This document shows positions 31,776 through 41,754 of a stretch of 64,000 nt of DNA, piece after piece. Location: the NCBI GenBank assembly GCA_002483145.1, contig DLHJ01000014.1:620001-684000 (forward strand), given 5' to 3'. Source of the stretch: Cellvibrio sp. UBA7671. Lineage in GTDB: Bacteria > Pseudomonadota > Gammaproteobacteria > Pseudomonadales > Cellvibrionaceae. Under the pieces are notes generated by a model that was not told the origin of the DNA, did not search any database, and saw only the letters and a list, made by a program, of their open reading frames with translations. Made by a program: the position numbers and the translations under genes. The number at the start of each line of letters is the position of its first letter. The stretch's first letter is position 1.

Positions 31776-33785
31776 TCAATGGTCATGCAGGAGCTTGTTA
31801 AATACTTCAATCAAACGATGAATATCCACCGGTTTGGTCAGGTAATCGTAAAAACCCGCATTGCGCCCGCGCTCAACATCGTAAGGCATGGCATTCGCCG
31901 ACAAACCAATCACCGGAACTGCACGTGTATCAGGATCATTTTTTAATACACTCAAGACCTCGTAACCATCCATTCCCGGCAAGTTGATATCCAATATCAC
32001 CAAATCCGGCTGCGTACTGCGCGCTTTATAAATACCCAAAAACGCCTCTTCCGCAACATCTAGTTCAAGCTGAGGATAGCGCGCGAAGATTTGCTGCAGT
32101 AGACGGATATTGGTTGGGTTATCTTCTACATACAGGACTTTGCAACGACGTTTTACATTGAGCGATGCGGGAGTGTAATCCTTGTTGGTCGAGGTGCGCA
32201 CAATTGAATCAGCATTCCATTCTGTGGCCATTGGTAAGTCGATCCAGAAAGTAGTCCCCATACCTTCAGCACTGGTGAAATCAAGATACCCCTGCATCAT
32301 CTCCACTAATTGTTTGGTGATCACCAACCCCACTCCTGAGCCCTCAATATTGGTATTTTCCGCCGTCAAACGGTTAAAGGGCTGGAAGACTTCACTTTGG
32401 CGCTGCAGAGGAATACCGCGCCCGGTATCGCGCACACTGATGCGCAATTGCTGCCCGGGTTGCGCAATAAGTTTTACTTCAACCTCGCCGCCCACATAAT
32501 TATATTTCACCGCATTACTCAGCAAATTCAGGAGCGCCTGCTTAAAACGGACGTGATCGGCAATAACATAGGTATTGGAAAATTCAGCAAGCAATGAAGA
32601 TAAACGAATCCCTTTGGCGTCCGCTTGTGGCTGCACTAAGGTAAAACATTCAGTAATCAAGCGTGAGACCAATACCGGCTCAAGCGATACCGTCATATTG
32701 CCCGATTCGATTTTGGCCAAGTCCAACACATCATTAATCAACTGCAGTAAATGTTCGCCCGCTTTGCGGATTTCGCGCACGTTATCAATTTGTTGGGGTT
32801 TTAAATTGCCGTCGTATTCAAATAATTGGGTGTAGCCCAAAATTGCATTGAGCGGTGTGCGCAATTCGTGGCTCATACTCGACAAAAAATCGGACTTGGC
32901 GCGGTTGGCTTTTTCAGCTTGTTCTTTGGCCTGGATAACGCGCTCTTCTGCACGCTTTACTTCGGTAATATCCATATTGCTACCCGACATCATAATCGGC
33001 TGGCCTTTTTCATTAAACACGGCACGTCCACGACCGCGAATCCAACGAATTTCACCCTGGGTGCTGATAAGCCGGTACTCCACATCGAAGGGCGCACGAC
33101 CAGCCATGTGCTCAACCAGTGCATTATCAAACTTGGATAAATCTTGCGGATAAATATGTTTGCGCCAAATTTTTAAGCGGTCTTCACCCTCGGTGAGTAC
33201 ATCATCCAGATCGTCATAACCTAATAATTCCCAGCAACGATGGGAAAAGTGGAAGCCGCCGCGGTCGGCATACCATTCCCATATACCATCGCTGGATGCC
33301 TGGATAATCCGCACCTGACGCGCCTCACTCTCACGTAGTGCTGCCTCTACCTTTTTAATTTCAGTGATATCAAAATTCACGCCCGACATAATCCTCGCGT
33401 GGCCATGTTCATCGCGGAGCGAGTCGGCACGGACTTGCGTCCAAATATAATCACCCATTTTAGTTCGGATGCGATAGGAGACATCGAGCGGTTTGCCACT
33501 ACGCAAATGCTGGCGCGCGGCCTCGATTGCAAATTCGCGATCATCGGGATGCATATAAGTCAGCACTTTAGAGGCATCGCTAATACTTTCCGCATCCTCA
33601 GGACCGTAACCTAAACGCTCCCAGAACCCGCCCGACCATTCGATGTGCTGGGTTTGCAAATCCCACTCCCAAAAGCCATAACCACTGCCATTAAAAATAC
33701 GCTGAAAACGTCCCACAGTGGTACGTAACAACTCAATATCATCACTTAATTGCAGTGCTGGACTAAAACTAATGTGCTCGATCAT
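31776..33785 (-). CDS. PAS-PAS hybrid sensor histidine kinase/response regulator
   Basis: Two PAS domains with PAC segments (YGFWEWDLQTQHIEWSGGF and DGIWEWYADRGGFHFSH) are followed by a short coiled coil. The dimerisation/phospho-acceptor domain contains SSMSHELRTPLNAILGY. The HATPase domain shows the N, G1 and G2 boxes (LLNLLSNAVKY, VRDTGRGIP, GSGVGLVI). A C-terminal receiver domain has the acceptor Asp in VILDINLPGMDG. No membrane helix is seen, so it is probably cytoplasmic and senses an internal signal. The start was placed at MIEHISFS, but an ATG 21 codons upstream is possible. No partner gene is adjacent. Confidence 0.88.
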   Translation of the reverse strand: MIEHISFSPALQLSDDIELLRTTVGRFQRIFNGSGYGFWEWDLQTQHIEWSGGFWERLGYGPEDAESISDASKVLTYMHPDDREFAIEAARQHLRSGKPLDVSYRIRTKMGDYIWTQVRADSLRDEHGHARIMSGVNFDITEIKKVEAALRESEARQVRIIQASSDGIWEWYADRGGFHFSHRCWELLGYDDLDDVLTEGEDRLKIWRKHIYPQDLSKFDNALVEHMAGRAPFDVEYRLISTQGEIRWIRGRGRAVFNEKGQPIMMSGSNMDITEVKRAEERVIQAKEQAEKANRAKSDFLSSMSHELRTPLNAILGYTQLFEYDGNLKPQQIDNVREIRKAGEHLLQLINDVLDLAKIESGNMTVSLEPVLVSRLITECFTLVQPQADAKGIRLSSLLAEFSNTYVIADHVRFKQALLNLLSNAVKYNYVGGEVEVKLIAQPGQQLRISVRDTGRGIPLQRQSEVFQPFNRLTAENTNIEGSGVGLVITKQLVEMMQGYLDFTSAEGMGTTFWIDLPMATEWNADSIVRTSTNKDYTPASLNVKRRCKVLYVEDNPTNIRLLQQIFARYPQLELDVAEEAFLGIYKARSTQPDLVILDINLPGMDGYEVLSVLKNDPDTRAVPVIGLSANAMPYDVERGRNAGFYDYLTKPVDIHRLIEVFNKLLHDH

Positions 33786-33873
33786 AGAAATTATTAGCGA
33801 GTTAAGGGAAATTGGTTGGACGATACCCGAGATATCCCGATTGTACAATCGCAGTAAAAACGAGGGGTCATAA

Positions 33874-33904
33874 ACAACAACAGCGCCTATTGGCGCTGTT
33901 GTTT
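33874..33904. terminator. Terminator-like hairpin after secF
   Basis: An 11-bp or longer stem (AACAACAGCGCC / GGCGCTGTTGTT, loop of about four bases) lies 24 bases beyond the secF stop and 89 bases upstream of the kinase start. The T tract on the minus strand is weak. Confidence 0.6.
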
Positions 33905-33927
33905 GATGACATTAAAAAAGCCGAGGA

Positions 33928-35094
33928 TTATGGGATTTCATCAAGCTCAGTACCATCTTCTGCTTTAGCTTTTGGCATCAAATCTTCTTTGGTGATACCC
34001 AATGCCGCAGTGATATTTGCACAGATATAAACTGATGAGTAAGTACCGGCAACAATACCGATAATCAGCGCCAGAGCAAAACCTTGCAAGACTTCACCGG
34101 CGATAAAATACAAACAAAACAACACAATAAACACCGACGCAGACGTCATAATAGTACGGCCAAGCGTTTGGGTGATGGAGATATTGATCACCTCGTGTGG
34201 ATCTGTTTTACGCAGGATGCGGAAATTTTCACGGATGCGATCGTAGATTACGATGGTATCGTTGATGGAGTAACCTATCAGCGCAAGGATTGCCGCCAGC
34301 ACAGTCAAATCAAAATCCCAGTGGAAAAATGCGAAGAAACCCAAGGTGACAATAACGTCGTGAACCAAACCAATAATAGCGCCGGTTGAAAATTTCCATT
34401 GGAATTGTACGGCAACGTAAAGGAATACCAAGGCAAAGGCCACCAGCATTCCCAAACCACCTTGATCGCGTAACTCATCACCAATTTGCGGCCCAACAAA
34501 CTCGCTGCTGCGCAATTGAATTTTAGCGCCGGTTGCCTGTTCAATGTCGGCGATAATCTGACGCAGATAAACAGAGTCGATAGAGTTTTCAACTACAACC
34601 AGAGTTTTACCTTCACGAGTTTGGTATTCAACACGGCCATAGGTTTCCGGAGAAAACAACGCTTTTTGTTGCAGCGCCTCTGCACTCACATTGGCAATCA
34701 CCAAGGTATCTGCAAAACCTTCAAGCTCGCGTGCCGGACGCTCGATACCTTCCAATGCTGCCCCGGAGCCCAAGGCCGCAATTTGCGTAGTGAGCTTTTC
34801 CTGCGCTTTTACTTTCATTTGATCCTGGGTGCGGATCATAACCTCTTGGTCAGAACCAAAGAGCACCGCGACCGGGCTTTTCAATTCTTCTTTTTCCAGC
34901 ACACCTCTGATGTTGTCCAGATCCGCAGGGCGATCAAACAACAATTCCAACTGAGTACCACCGGTAAAATCCAAACCCAGTTTCAAACCATTAATCGCCA
35001 GTGACGCAAGAGAAATAATGACTATGATGATGGACAAGGCGGAGGTGTAATGTCTAACCCCCATGAAATCGATAATACGTAATTCCTTAGTCAT
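33928..35094 (-). CDS. secF: Protein translocase subunit SecF
   Basis: SecF works with SecD to drive late steps of Sec export using the proton gradient. Membrane helices flank a periplasmic domain. The conserved motif INDTIVIYDRIREN and the DFTGGTQLEL segment identify it. At 388 residues it is longer than E. coli SecF (323) because of a larger first periplasmic loop (residues about 55-165). It is 12 bases downstream of secD. Confidence 0.94.
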   Translation of the reverse strand: MTKELRIIDFMGVRHYTSALSIIIVIISLASLAINGLKLGLDFTGGTQLELLFDRPADLDNIRGVLEKEELKSPVAVLFGSDQEVMIRTQDQMKVKAQEKLTTQIAALGSGAALEGIERPARELEGFADTLVIANVSAEALQQKALFSPETYGRVEYQTREGKTLVVVENSIDSVYLRQIIADIEQATGAKIQLRSSEFVGPQIGDELRDQGGLGMLVAFALVFLYVAVQFQWKFSTGAIIGLVHDVIVTLGFFAFFHWDFDLTVLAAILALIGYSINDTIVIYDRIRENFRILRKTDPHEVINISITQTLGRTIMTSASVFIVLFCLYFIAGEVLQGFALALIIGIVAGTYSSVYICANITAALGITKEDLMPKAKAEDGTELDEIP

Positions 35095-35106
35095 AGCAGT
35101 GATCTC

Positions 35107-36990
35107 TTAAATCGAAATTTTCTGTAAGTTTTTACGGCCGCCATATACCAAATTGGCAAGGGCGCGACTGCAGCTGACCGAGGCGTACATAGTGGTCAGA
35201 ATACCTACAATCAGGGTAACCGCGAAACCTTTGATCGGGCCTGTACCTATCGCAAACAAAATCACACCCACAATCAAGGTAGTCAGGTTGGCATCGAGAA
35301 TGGTAATGAATGCACGTTCGTAACCCGCATAAATTGCTTGTTGCGGCGAGGCGCCATTTTTAAGTTCTTCACGGATACGCGAGTGAATTAACACGTTGGC
35401 ATCTACCGCCATACCAATCGTTAATACGATACCGGCAATACCAGGTAATGTGAGCGTTGCGCCAAACATCGACAACATAGTGATCATCAGCAGCAGGTTA
35501 AGTGCCAATGCAATGTTGGCGAAAATACCGAACATGCGATACACCACGAGCATAAACAGCACTACCAGACCGAAGCCCCACAGAGTTGCATCAACACCAT
35601 TTTTAATGTTTTCTGCCCCGAGCGATGGACCAATTGTACGCTCTTCCACAAAGTGCATAGGTGCGGCCAAAGCACCGGCACGCAGCAAAAGCGCAAGTTC
35701 TGATGCTTCTGCGGGGTTATCCAAACCGGTAATGCGGAACTGCACACCCAACGCACTTTGAATTGTCGCAAGGCTGATAACTTTGCGCTCAACGTATTGC
35801 GTCATTTTTTCTACATCTTCACCCGCTGCATTTTTGACAATTTGCGTTCGGGTTTTGTATTCGATAAACAGGATACCCATTTGACGGCCAACGTTATTGC
35901 GGGTCACGCGGTGCATATGCGTTCCACCCAGGCTATCCAGCGTAATATTCACTTGGGGCTGATTGGTTTCCGGATCAAAACTGCTCGTAGCATTAGCAAC
36001 GCGATCACCAGTTACAATAAGTTGTTTTTCCAAAACTGCATTGCCGCGCTGCATTTGCATCAGCTCGTCTTTGAAGGGGAACTCTTCTTTATTGGAAACC
36101 AAGGTATCGGGCGATGCGCCCAAACGGAATTCAAGGTTGGCGGTTTTACCGATCACACGCTTGGCTTCTGCAGGGTCTTGAATACCGGCGAGCTGCACGA
36201 TAATCCGGCTGCGTCCCTGGCGCTGAACCATTGGTTCAGATACGCCCAATTCGTTAACGCGGTTGCGCAAAGTGATCAGGTTTTGGCTAACAGCATAATC
36301 TTCAATTTCGCGCACGCCTGCTTCGGTAAAATTAGCAGCAAAGGTAAATTCACCTGCGGTTTGCTCGCTATCGGGAGTAGTAAACAGCATGGTGGGATAA
36401 TCACCGCGCAACAAACTTAATGCTTCGTCACGCGCTTCTTCTGAGCGGAAGCGCGCGGTGATTTGATTATCTTTCTGCGCAACAACCGATGCGTAACGCA
36501 CCTTGGCTTTGCGCATCTTGTCTTTCATATCGTCAGCATTGATCTCCTGACGTTTGGCGACTGCAGAAGCGGTATCCACCTCCAGTAAAAAGTGCACGCC
36601 GCCCGCAAGGTCAAGGCCCAACTTTAGGGGCGAAGCACCCAAAGACTGCAGCCATGCTGGTGTAGTTGGTGCTGTATTTAAAGCGACCACATAACCATCA
36701 CCCAATGCTTGCTGCACAATTTTACGCGCAACCATTTGTTGCTCAACATCCTTAATGCGCAACATGGCGGTCTTGGCAGTCACTTCTCCACCAAACGCTT
36801 CAATGTTGGCGGCTTTTAGCGCTGCCTCCATTTTTGCCAGTACAGGTGCATCGATAACTTTTGCACTCGAATCACCCGAGACTTGCAACGCGGGATCTGG
36901 CGCATAGAGGTTAGGGATTGAGTAGATAATACCGATCACAGCAAAAAACAGCAGCAAGAGGTATTTCCAGAGCGGGTAGCGATTTAACAT
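35107..36990 (-). CDS. secD: Protein translocase subunit SecD
   Basis: SecD is the large RND-related subunit of the SecDF export motor. The protein begins MLNRYPLWKYL, which closely matches other SecD starts, so the ATG at 36990 was preferred over an upstream TTG. The GLDLAGGVHFLLEVD motif, the big P1 periplasmic domain and the VDANVLIHSRIREELKNG motif are present. It is about 627 residues. The canonical gene yajC does not precede it; a good promoter lies there instead. Confidence 0.95.
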   Translation of the reverse strand: MLNRYPLWKYLLLLFFAVIGIIYSIPNLYAPDPALQVSGDSSAKVIDAPVLAKMEAALKAANIEAFGGEVTAKTAMLRIKDVEQQMVARKIVQQALGDGYVVALNTAPTTPAWLQSLGASPLKLGLDLAGGVHFLLEVDTASAVAKRQEINADDMKDKMRKAKVRYASVVAQKDNQITARFRSEEARDEALSLLRGDYPTMLFTTPDSEQTAGEFTFAANFTEAGVREIEDYAVSQNLITLRNRVNELGVSEPMVQRQGRSRIIVQLAGIQDPAEAKRVIGKTANLEFRLGASPDTLVSNKEEFPFKDELMQMQRGNAVLEKQLIVTGDRVANATSSFDPETNQPQVNITLDSLGGTHMHRVTRNNVGRQMGILFIEYKTRTQIVKNAAGEDVEKMTQYVERKVISLATIQSALGVQFRITGLDNPAEASELALLLRAGALAAPMHFVEERTIGPSLGAENIKNGVDATLWGFGLVVLFMLVVYRMFGIFANIALALNLLLMITMLSMFGATLTLPGIAGIVLTIGMAVDANVLIHSRIREELKNGASPQQAIYAGYERAFITILDANLTTLIVGVILFAIGTGPIKGFAVTLIVGILTTMYASVSCSRALANLVYGGRKNLQKISI

Positions 36991-37129
36991 AGGTTTTCCC
37001 AACTTATCAGCGGCGGGTTTTAAAGTCGTTTCGATTCGCTGTACCGCTCAAATCGTGCACTTCTCATTCGCCTTATTTCTACTTGCGCACAGCAACAGAA
37101 AGTTACTGCGGTATGGTCAAGGGCGCCGG

Positions 37130-37157
37130 ATTATACCCTTTAATTGGCGTACAACAA
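37130..37157 (-). promoter_or_regulatory. Candidate sigma70 promoter of secDF
   Basis: On the minus strand TTGTTG, 16 bases, then TATAAT lies 140 bases upstream of secD and just beyond the tgt stop. This would let secDF be transcribed independently of queA-tgt. Confidence 0.55.
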
Positions 37158-37168
37158 CGGTGCAGCAC

Positions 37169-39422
<2,254 letters not shown>

Positions 39423-39524
39423 AACAGTCAGATAGAGTAAATAAGGTTGGCGTGAAAAAGGTCGGCAGGGTAACCCAATTTAGGGCTCTTGCAAAATCAA
39501 GCGCCGAGGGAATCGCTCTAATTA

Positions 39525-39556
39525 GGACGCCGGATTTTGAATCCGACGCGTCTCCT
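39525..39556 (-). pseudogene. Inverted remnant of a tRNA-Leu D-arm/anticodon-arm
   Basis: Read on the minus strand, this segment aligns with 39741-39772 of the intact tRNA-Leu with 28 identical positions, 3 mismatches and one 1-base gap. It includes an exact 18-base match over the anticodon stem-loop. Further along the minus strand CGATTCCCTC resembles a T-arm, but the acceptor stem is absent. It is most likely a degraded tRNA copy left by an earlier recombination event (inference). The rest of 39423-39683 shows nothing I can name. Confidence 0.6.
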
Positions 39557-39684
39557 GACTCTCAGGATAGACAGTGGAAGGCGGCAGCAACCGTAATAAT
39601 CAACCGCTTTTTGATCAACTTGCCTAGTAATTGAATCAAATGGATTACTGATTAAGGGCTTTATGAAGTTTTCGTAATTAGTGT

Positions 39685-39712
39685 TTGACAGACAGGCGCA
39701 AATCATTAAAAT
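39685..39712 (+). promoter_or_regulatory. Promoter of tRNA-Leu
   Basis: A perfect -35 TTGACA is 16 bases before TAAAAT, and transcription would start a few bases before the mature 5' end at 39724. Confidence 0.85.
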
Positions 39713-39723
39713 GCGCACCACTC

Positions 39724-39809
39724 GCCAGTGTGGCGGAATTGGTAGACGCACCGGATTCAAAATCCGGCGCCCTTAAAGCGTGTCGGTTCGAGTCCGACCA
39801 CTGGCACCA
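39724..39809 (+). tRNA. tRNA-Leu (anticodon CAA)
   Basis: The sequence folds as an 86-nt type II tRNA. The acceptor stem is GCCAGTG/CACTGGC; the D-loop contains TGGTAGACGC; the anticodon stem is CCGGA/TCCGG with loop TTCAAAA. A variable arm is present and the T-arm reads GTCGGTTCGAGTCCGAC. The terminal CCA is encoded. It reads UUG codons. The 3' ends of such leucine tRNA genes are common phage attachment sites, and prophage DNA begins shortly downstream. I do not find a second copy of its 3' end in the window. Confidence 0.97.
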
Positions 39810-39822
39810 AACCCGTAAAATC

Positions 39823-39854
39823 AAGGGCTTACAGCAATGTAAGCCCTTTTTTTT
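39823..39854 (+). terminator. Terminator of tRNA-Leu
   Basis: A 10-bp stem (AAGGGCTTAC / GTAAGCCCTT) with a loop of about six bases is followed by eight T residues, 14 bases after the tRNA. Confidence 0.9.
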
Positions 39855-39884
39855 CGTCCAAATTTCGCCGATCAAAACCCCTAT

Positions 39885-40030
39885 GGGGGCACGCAGGGGG
39901 CGCACAATAAAAAAGCACCTCAAAGCCGCGTCGTTATTGAGTAGTTACTTTGTTTATTTAGTGAACGGAAACTTCATTTTTCTTCAATTTACTTCCCCCT
40001 TCGCACTGTCAATGTGCCCCCGTGCCCCCC
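39885..40030. repeat. GGGGGCAC-type repeats next to tRNA-Leu
   Basis: GGGGGCACGCAGGGGGCGCAC at the left of this span is a tandem pair of a G5C motif. At 40014-40030 the opposite strand carries the same kind of pair (GTGCCCCCGTGCCCCCC). Paired short repeats beside a tRNA att site often bind phage integrase. No gene was found between the tRNA and 40186. Confidence 0.4.
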
Positions 40031-40186
40031 AATCCTGCGGGCTGCATTCAATATGTCATTTCAAAAATTCAAATTTTGCGCAGAACCCGCAGGTCGGGGA
40101 GGAGTGAATTTCCAGCCTGGTCCACGTGTCTCTGCTATTTTTTCGGGTGGGGGTATACTTCGGGAAACTATTGGGAGGATCGCACC

Positions 40187-40897
40187 ATGTGCGGATATGC
40201 ACGCAGGCACATCAGACTGGCAGACCTTGAAGAGTTCGTGAAACTCATAGGCCTCCTGGGCGCGTACCAGTTTGATCTATTCGATGAGGCGTTGCTGCAC
40301 TTCCGCCCGGCGTTCGGTGGCGCCGCACACCAGCAGATAAAGGATTTGATTATTAACGACGAGGGAAAATTAAAAACGGTCGATGCGACCTGGTGGTATC
40401 AGTGCGAGGAACAGGACGGCAAGTTGATCGTTGATAACAAACTCACCACCTTCAACGCACGCAACTTAACAAGCCGCTATTGGAAATCGGGCATACGCCA
40501 TCACCGCGCGATTGTATTGGCAACCGCCATTGGTGAAGGAAAGGAAGTCGATAAGAAAAAACACAGCTACTTCGTTGAAAGCGATACACCACTACTCATC
40601 GGCGCCGTGTATCGCAAGTTTGAAAACAATTTATACAGCACCGCAATCATCACACGCGATGAACACCCGCGCTTCTCTGAATTTCACGATAAAGCCTTCC
40701 CACTATTTTTACCGCCCGATCCAGAATTTTTACAGCTATGGCTAAGTGATGGACCGGAAACGCACCCGGCGATTGCGCACCTGCTAGAAAACCCGAGCAT
40801 ATTCAACACACTGAAAGTAACGGAAGTGAAAACGTTTAAAGATGCAGTAGCGAAAGGCGAAACCATAACGCTCGCCCCGGACGAACAAGCGGCCTAA
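40187..40897 (+). CDS. SRAP-domain protein (YedK/HMCES-like), divergent
   Basis: SRAP proteins use an N-terminal cysteine to crosslink to abasic sites in single-stranded DNA and protect them. The start was set at the ATG giving MCGYARR, with GGGAGG nine bases upstream, because Cys2 must be N-terminal after Met removal. The catalytic set appears complete: Cys2, Asn90 (TFNARN), Glu117 (AIGEGK) and His167 (EFHDKA). The usual aromatic motif around the Glu (GWFEWK in E. coli YedK) is replaced by IGEGK, so it is a divergent branch. The protein is 236 residues. It converges on the LexA-box gene pair, sharing four bases with the end of the second gene. Confidence 0.82.
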   Translation: MCGYARRHIRLADLEEFVKLIGLLGAYQFDLFDEALLHFRPAFGGAAHQQIKDLIINDEGKLKTVDATWWYQCEEQDGKLIVDNKLTTFNARNLTSRYWKSGIRHHRAIVLATAIGEGKEVDKKKHSYFVESDTPLLIGAVYRKFENNLYSTAIITRDEHPRFSEFHDKAFPLFLPPDPEFLQLWLSDGPETHPAIAHLLENPSIFNTLKVTEVKTFKDAVAKGETITLAPDEQAA

Positions 40898-41277
40898 CGA
40901 ACAACCGCCAGTTTTTGCACTGGCGGCTTACTGCTACGCGGTATGATGATTAATTTACCCTCCTTATCAGAAATCAAAAAAACCACCCATTGCCCGGGTG
41001 CAGACGAGGCCTGATCCGTTCGCCAGCCCAACACAACCTCATCTTCTTTTAAATCGATCCATTGGCACATCGCATGCGGGTTGCCGTTCGTGTAACGCGT
41101 CGCCAGCACCTTCACTTTGTGCCCGCCCTCATCATCAATTGAGCTGATATTCCTAACACCAGCGCAAGGAACACGAATTACAGTGCCCTTTAATCCCATC
41201 ACATCGACAATAGGAAAATCTCTTTGCCCGGCAACATCGCCAGCCCAAAACCGTTTGTAATATTCGATAGCCGACAC
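40894..41277 (-). CDS. Unrecognised small protein, second of a paralogous SOS-box pair
   Basis: I do not recognise this 127-residue protein. Over 83 ungapped residues it is identical at about 36 positions to the gene just upstream. Shared blocks are IRVPC-G, VKV-A-RY, VLGWRT-Q and a C-terminal beta-rich IIPR. The start was put at a GTG (protein V/MSAIEYYKRFW) because it aligns with the paralog's MAAIEY start; a longer open frame runs back into the upstream gene. The two form an operon under a LexA box (genes four bases apart). Its 3' end overlaps the SRAP gene on the opposite strand. Confidence 0.75.
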   Translation of the reverse strand: MSAIEYYKRFWAGDVAGQRDFPIVDVMGLKGTVIRVPCAGVRNISSIDDEGGHKVKVLATRYTNGNPHAMCQWIDLKEDEVVLGWRTDQASSAPGQWVVFLISDKEGKLIIIPRSSKPPVQKLAVVR

Positions 41278-41281
41278 AACG

Positions 41282-41653
41282 TCACCCTGTCGCTTGCAGT
41301 TGAGATGATTTGTCACTAACGCGCGGCACAATAATCGGAACGCCTTTGTCATCAACGAGCAGGTACACAATCCAGTCACCCATTGCCACATTGCTCTGGT
41401 TGGTACGCCAGCCCAATACAGCGTCATCGACGGATATATATTTCCAGTCGCTCTCGGTGGTTGCGTAAGTCTCGGAATAGCGCTCGGCTATCACTTTGAC
41501 GTAATGGCCTTTGGTTGTTTTGGTGATGCGCTCATTGGTAAAACCCACGCAGGGCACGCGGATTCTGGCGCTGTCCTTACCCATTACCTCCACTTCCTGG
41601 GCGATGGTGGAAGGCCAAATCGTATTTTTGAGTGTATATTCAATAGCGGCCAT
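41282..41653 (-). CDS. Unrecognised small protein, first of a paralogous SOS-box pair
   Basis: This 123-residue protein has no motif I recognise. It lacks the Ser-Lys peptidase dyad of UmuD/LexA. It is rich in beta-type segments (ARIRVPCVGF, VLGWRTNQ, WIVYLLVDD) and has a conserved single cysteine. A perfect AGGAGG ribosome site lies four bases before its ATG, and a near-consensus LexA box lies 14 bases upstream of the start. It should therefore be made strongly on DNA damage. The tandem paralog follows directly. Confidence 0.8.
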   Translation of the reverse strand: MAAIEYTLKNTIWPSTIAQEVEVMGKDSARIRVPCVGFTNERITKTTKGHYVKVIAERYSETYATTESDWKYISVDDAVLGWRTNQSNVAMGDWIVYLLVDDKGVPIIVPRVSDKSSQLQATG

Positions 41654-41666
41654 AGTGCCTCCTATA

Positions 41667-41682
41667 CTGTATTTTCATACAG
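41667..41682 (-). promoter_or_regulatory. LexA (SOS) box
   Basis: CTGTATTTTCATACAG is CTG-N10-CAG and matches the enterobacterial consensus CTGTATATATATACAG at 13 of 16 positions. It lies 14 bases ahead of the ATG at 41653, where LexA would cover the transcription start. A TAAAAT -10 candidate is next to it on the minus strand. Confidence 0.8.
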
Positions 41683-41754
41683 TACATTTTAAACACACTC
41701 GAGCCATCCTTGGAAGCCCCTTGGCTTATAACTATTACGTCGCAAACATAACTT

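Noticed and set aside
39452-39760. Short frames on both strands upstream of the tRNA
   Set aside because: They cross the tRNA remnant and promoter, lack ribosome sites and show no protein-like composition.
39685-40107. 140-residue open frame across the tRNA-Leu gene
   Set aside because: The part LVDAPDSKSGALKACRFESDH is the well-known chance translation of a tRNA-Leu; no gene is likely.
40022-40186. Longer start for the SRAP gene
   Set aside because: SRAP needs Cys at position 2; the ATG at 40187 has a good ribosome site and supplies it.
41278-41427. Longer frame for the second paralog
   Set aside because: It lies inside the first paralog; the GTG at 41277 aligns with the paralog's start.
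41282-41653. UmuD/LexA-type peptidase identity for the SOS-box gene
   Set aside because: There is no Ser-Lys dyad or Ala-Gly cleavage site.
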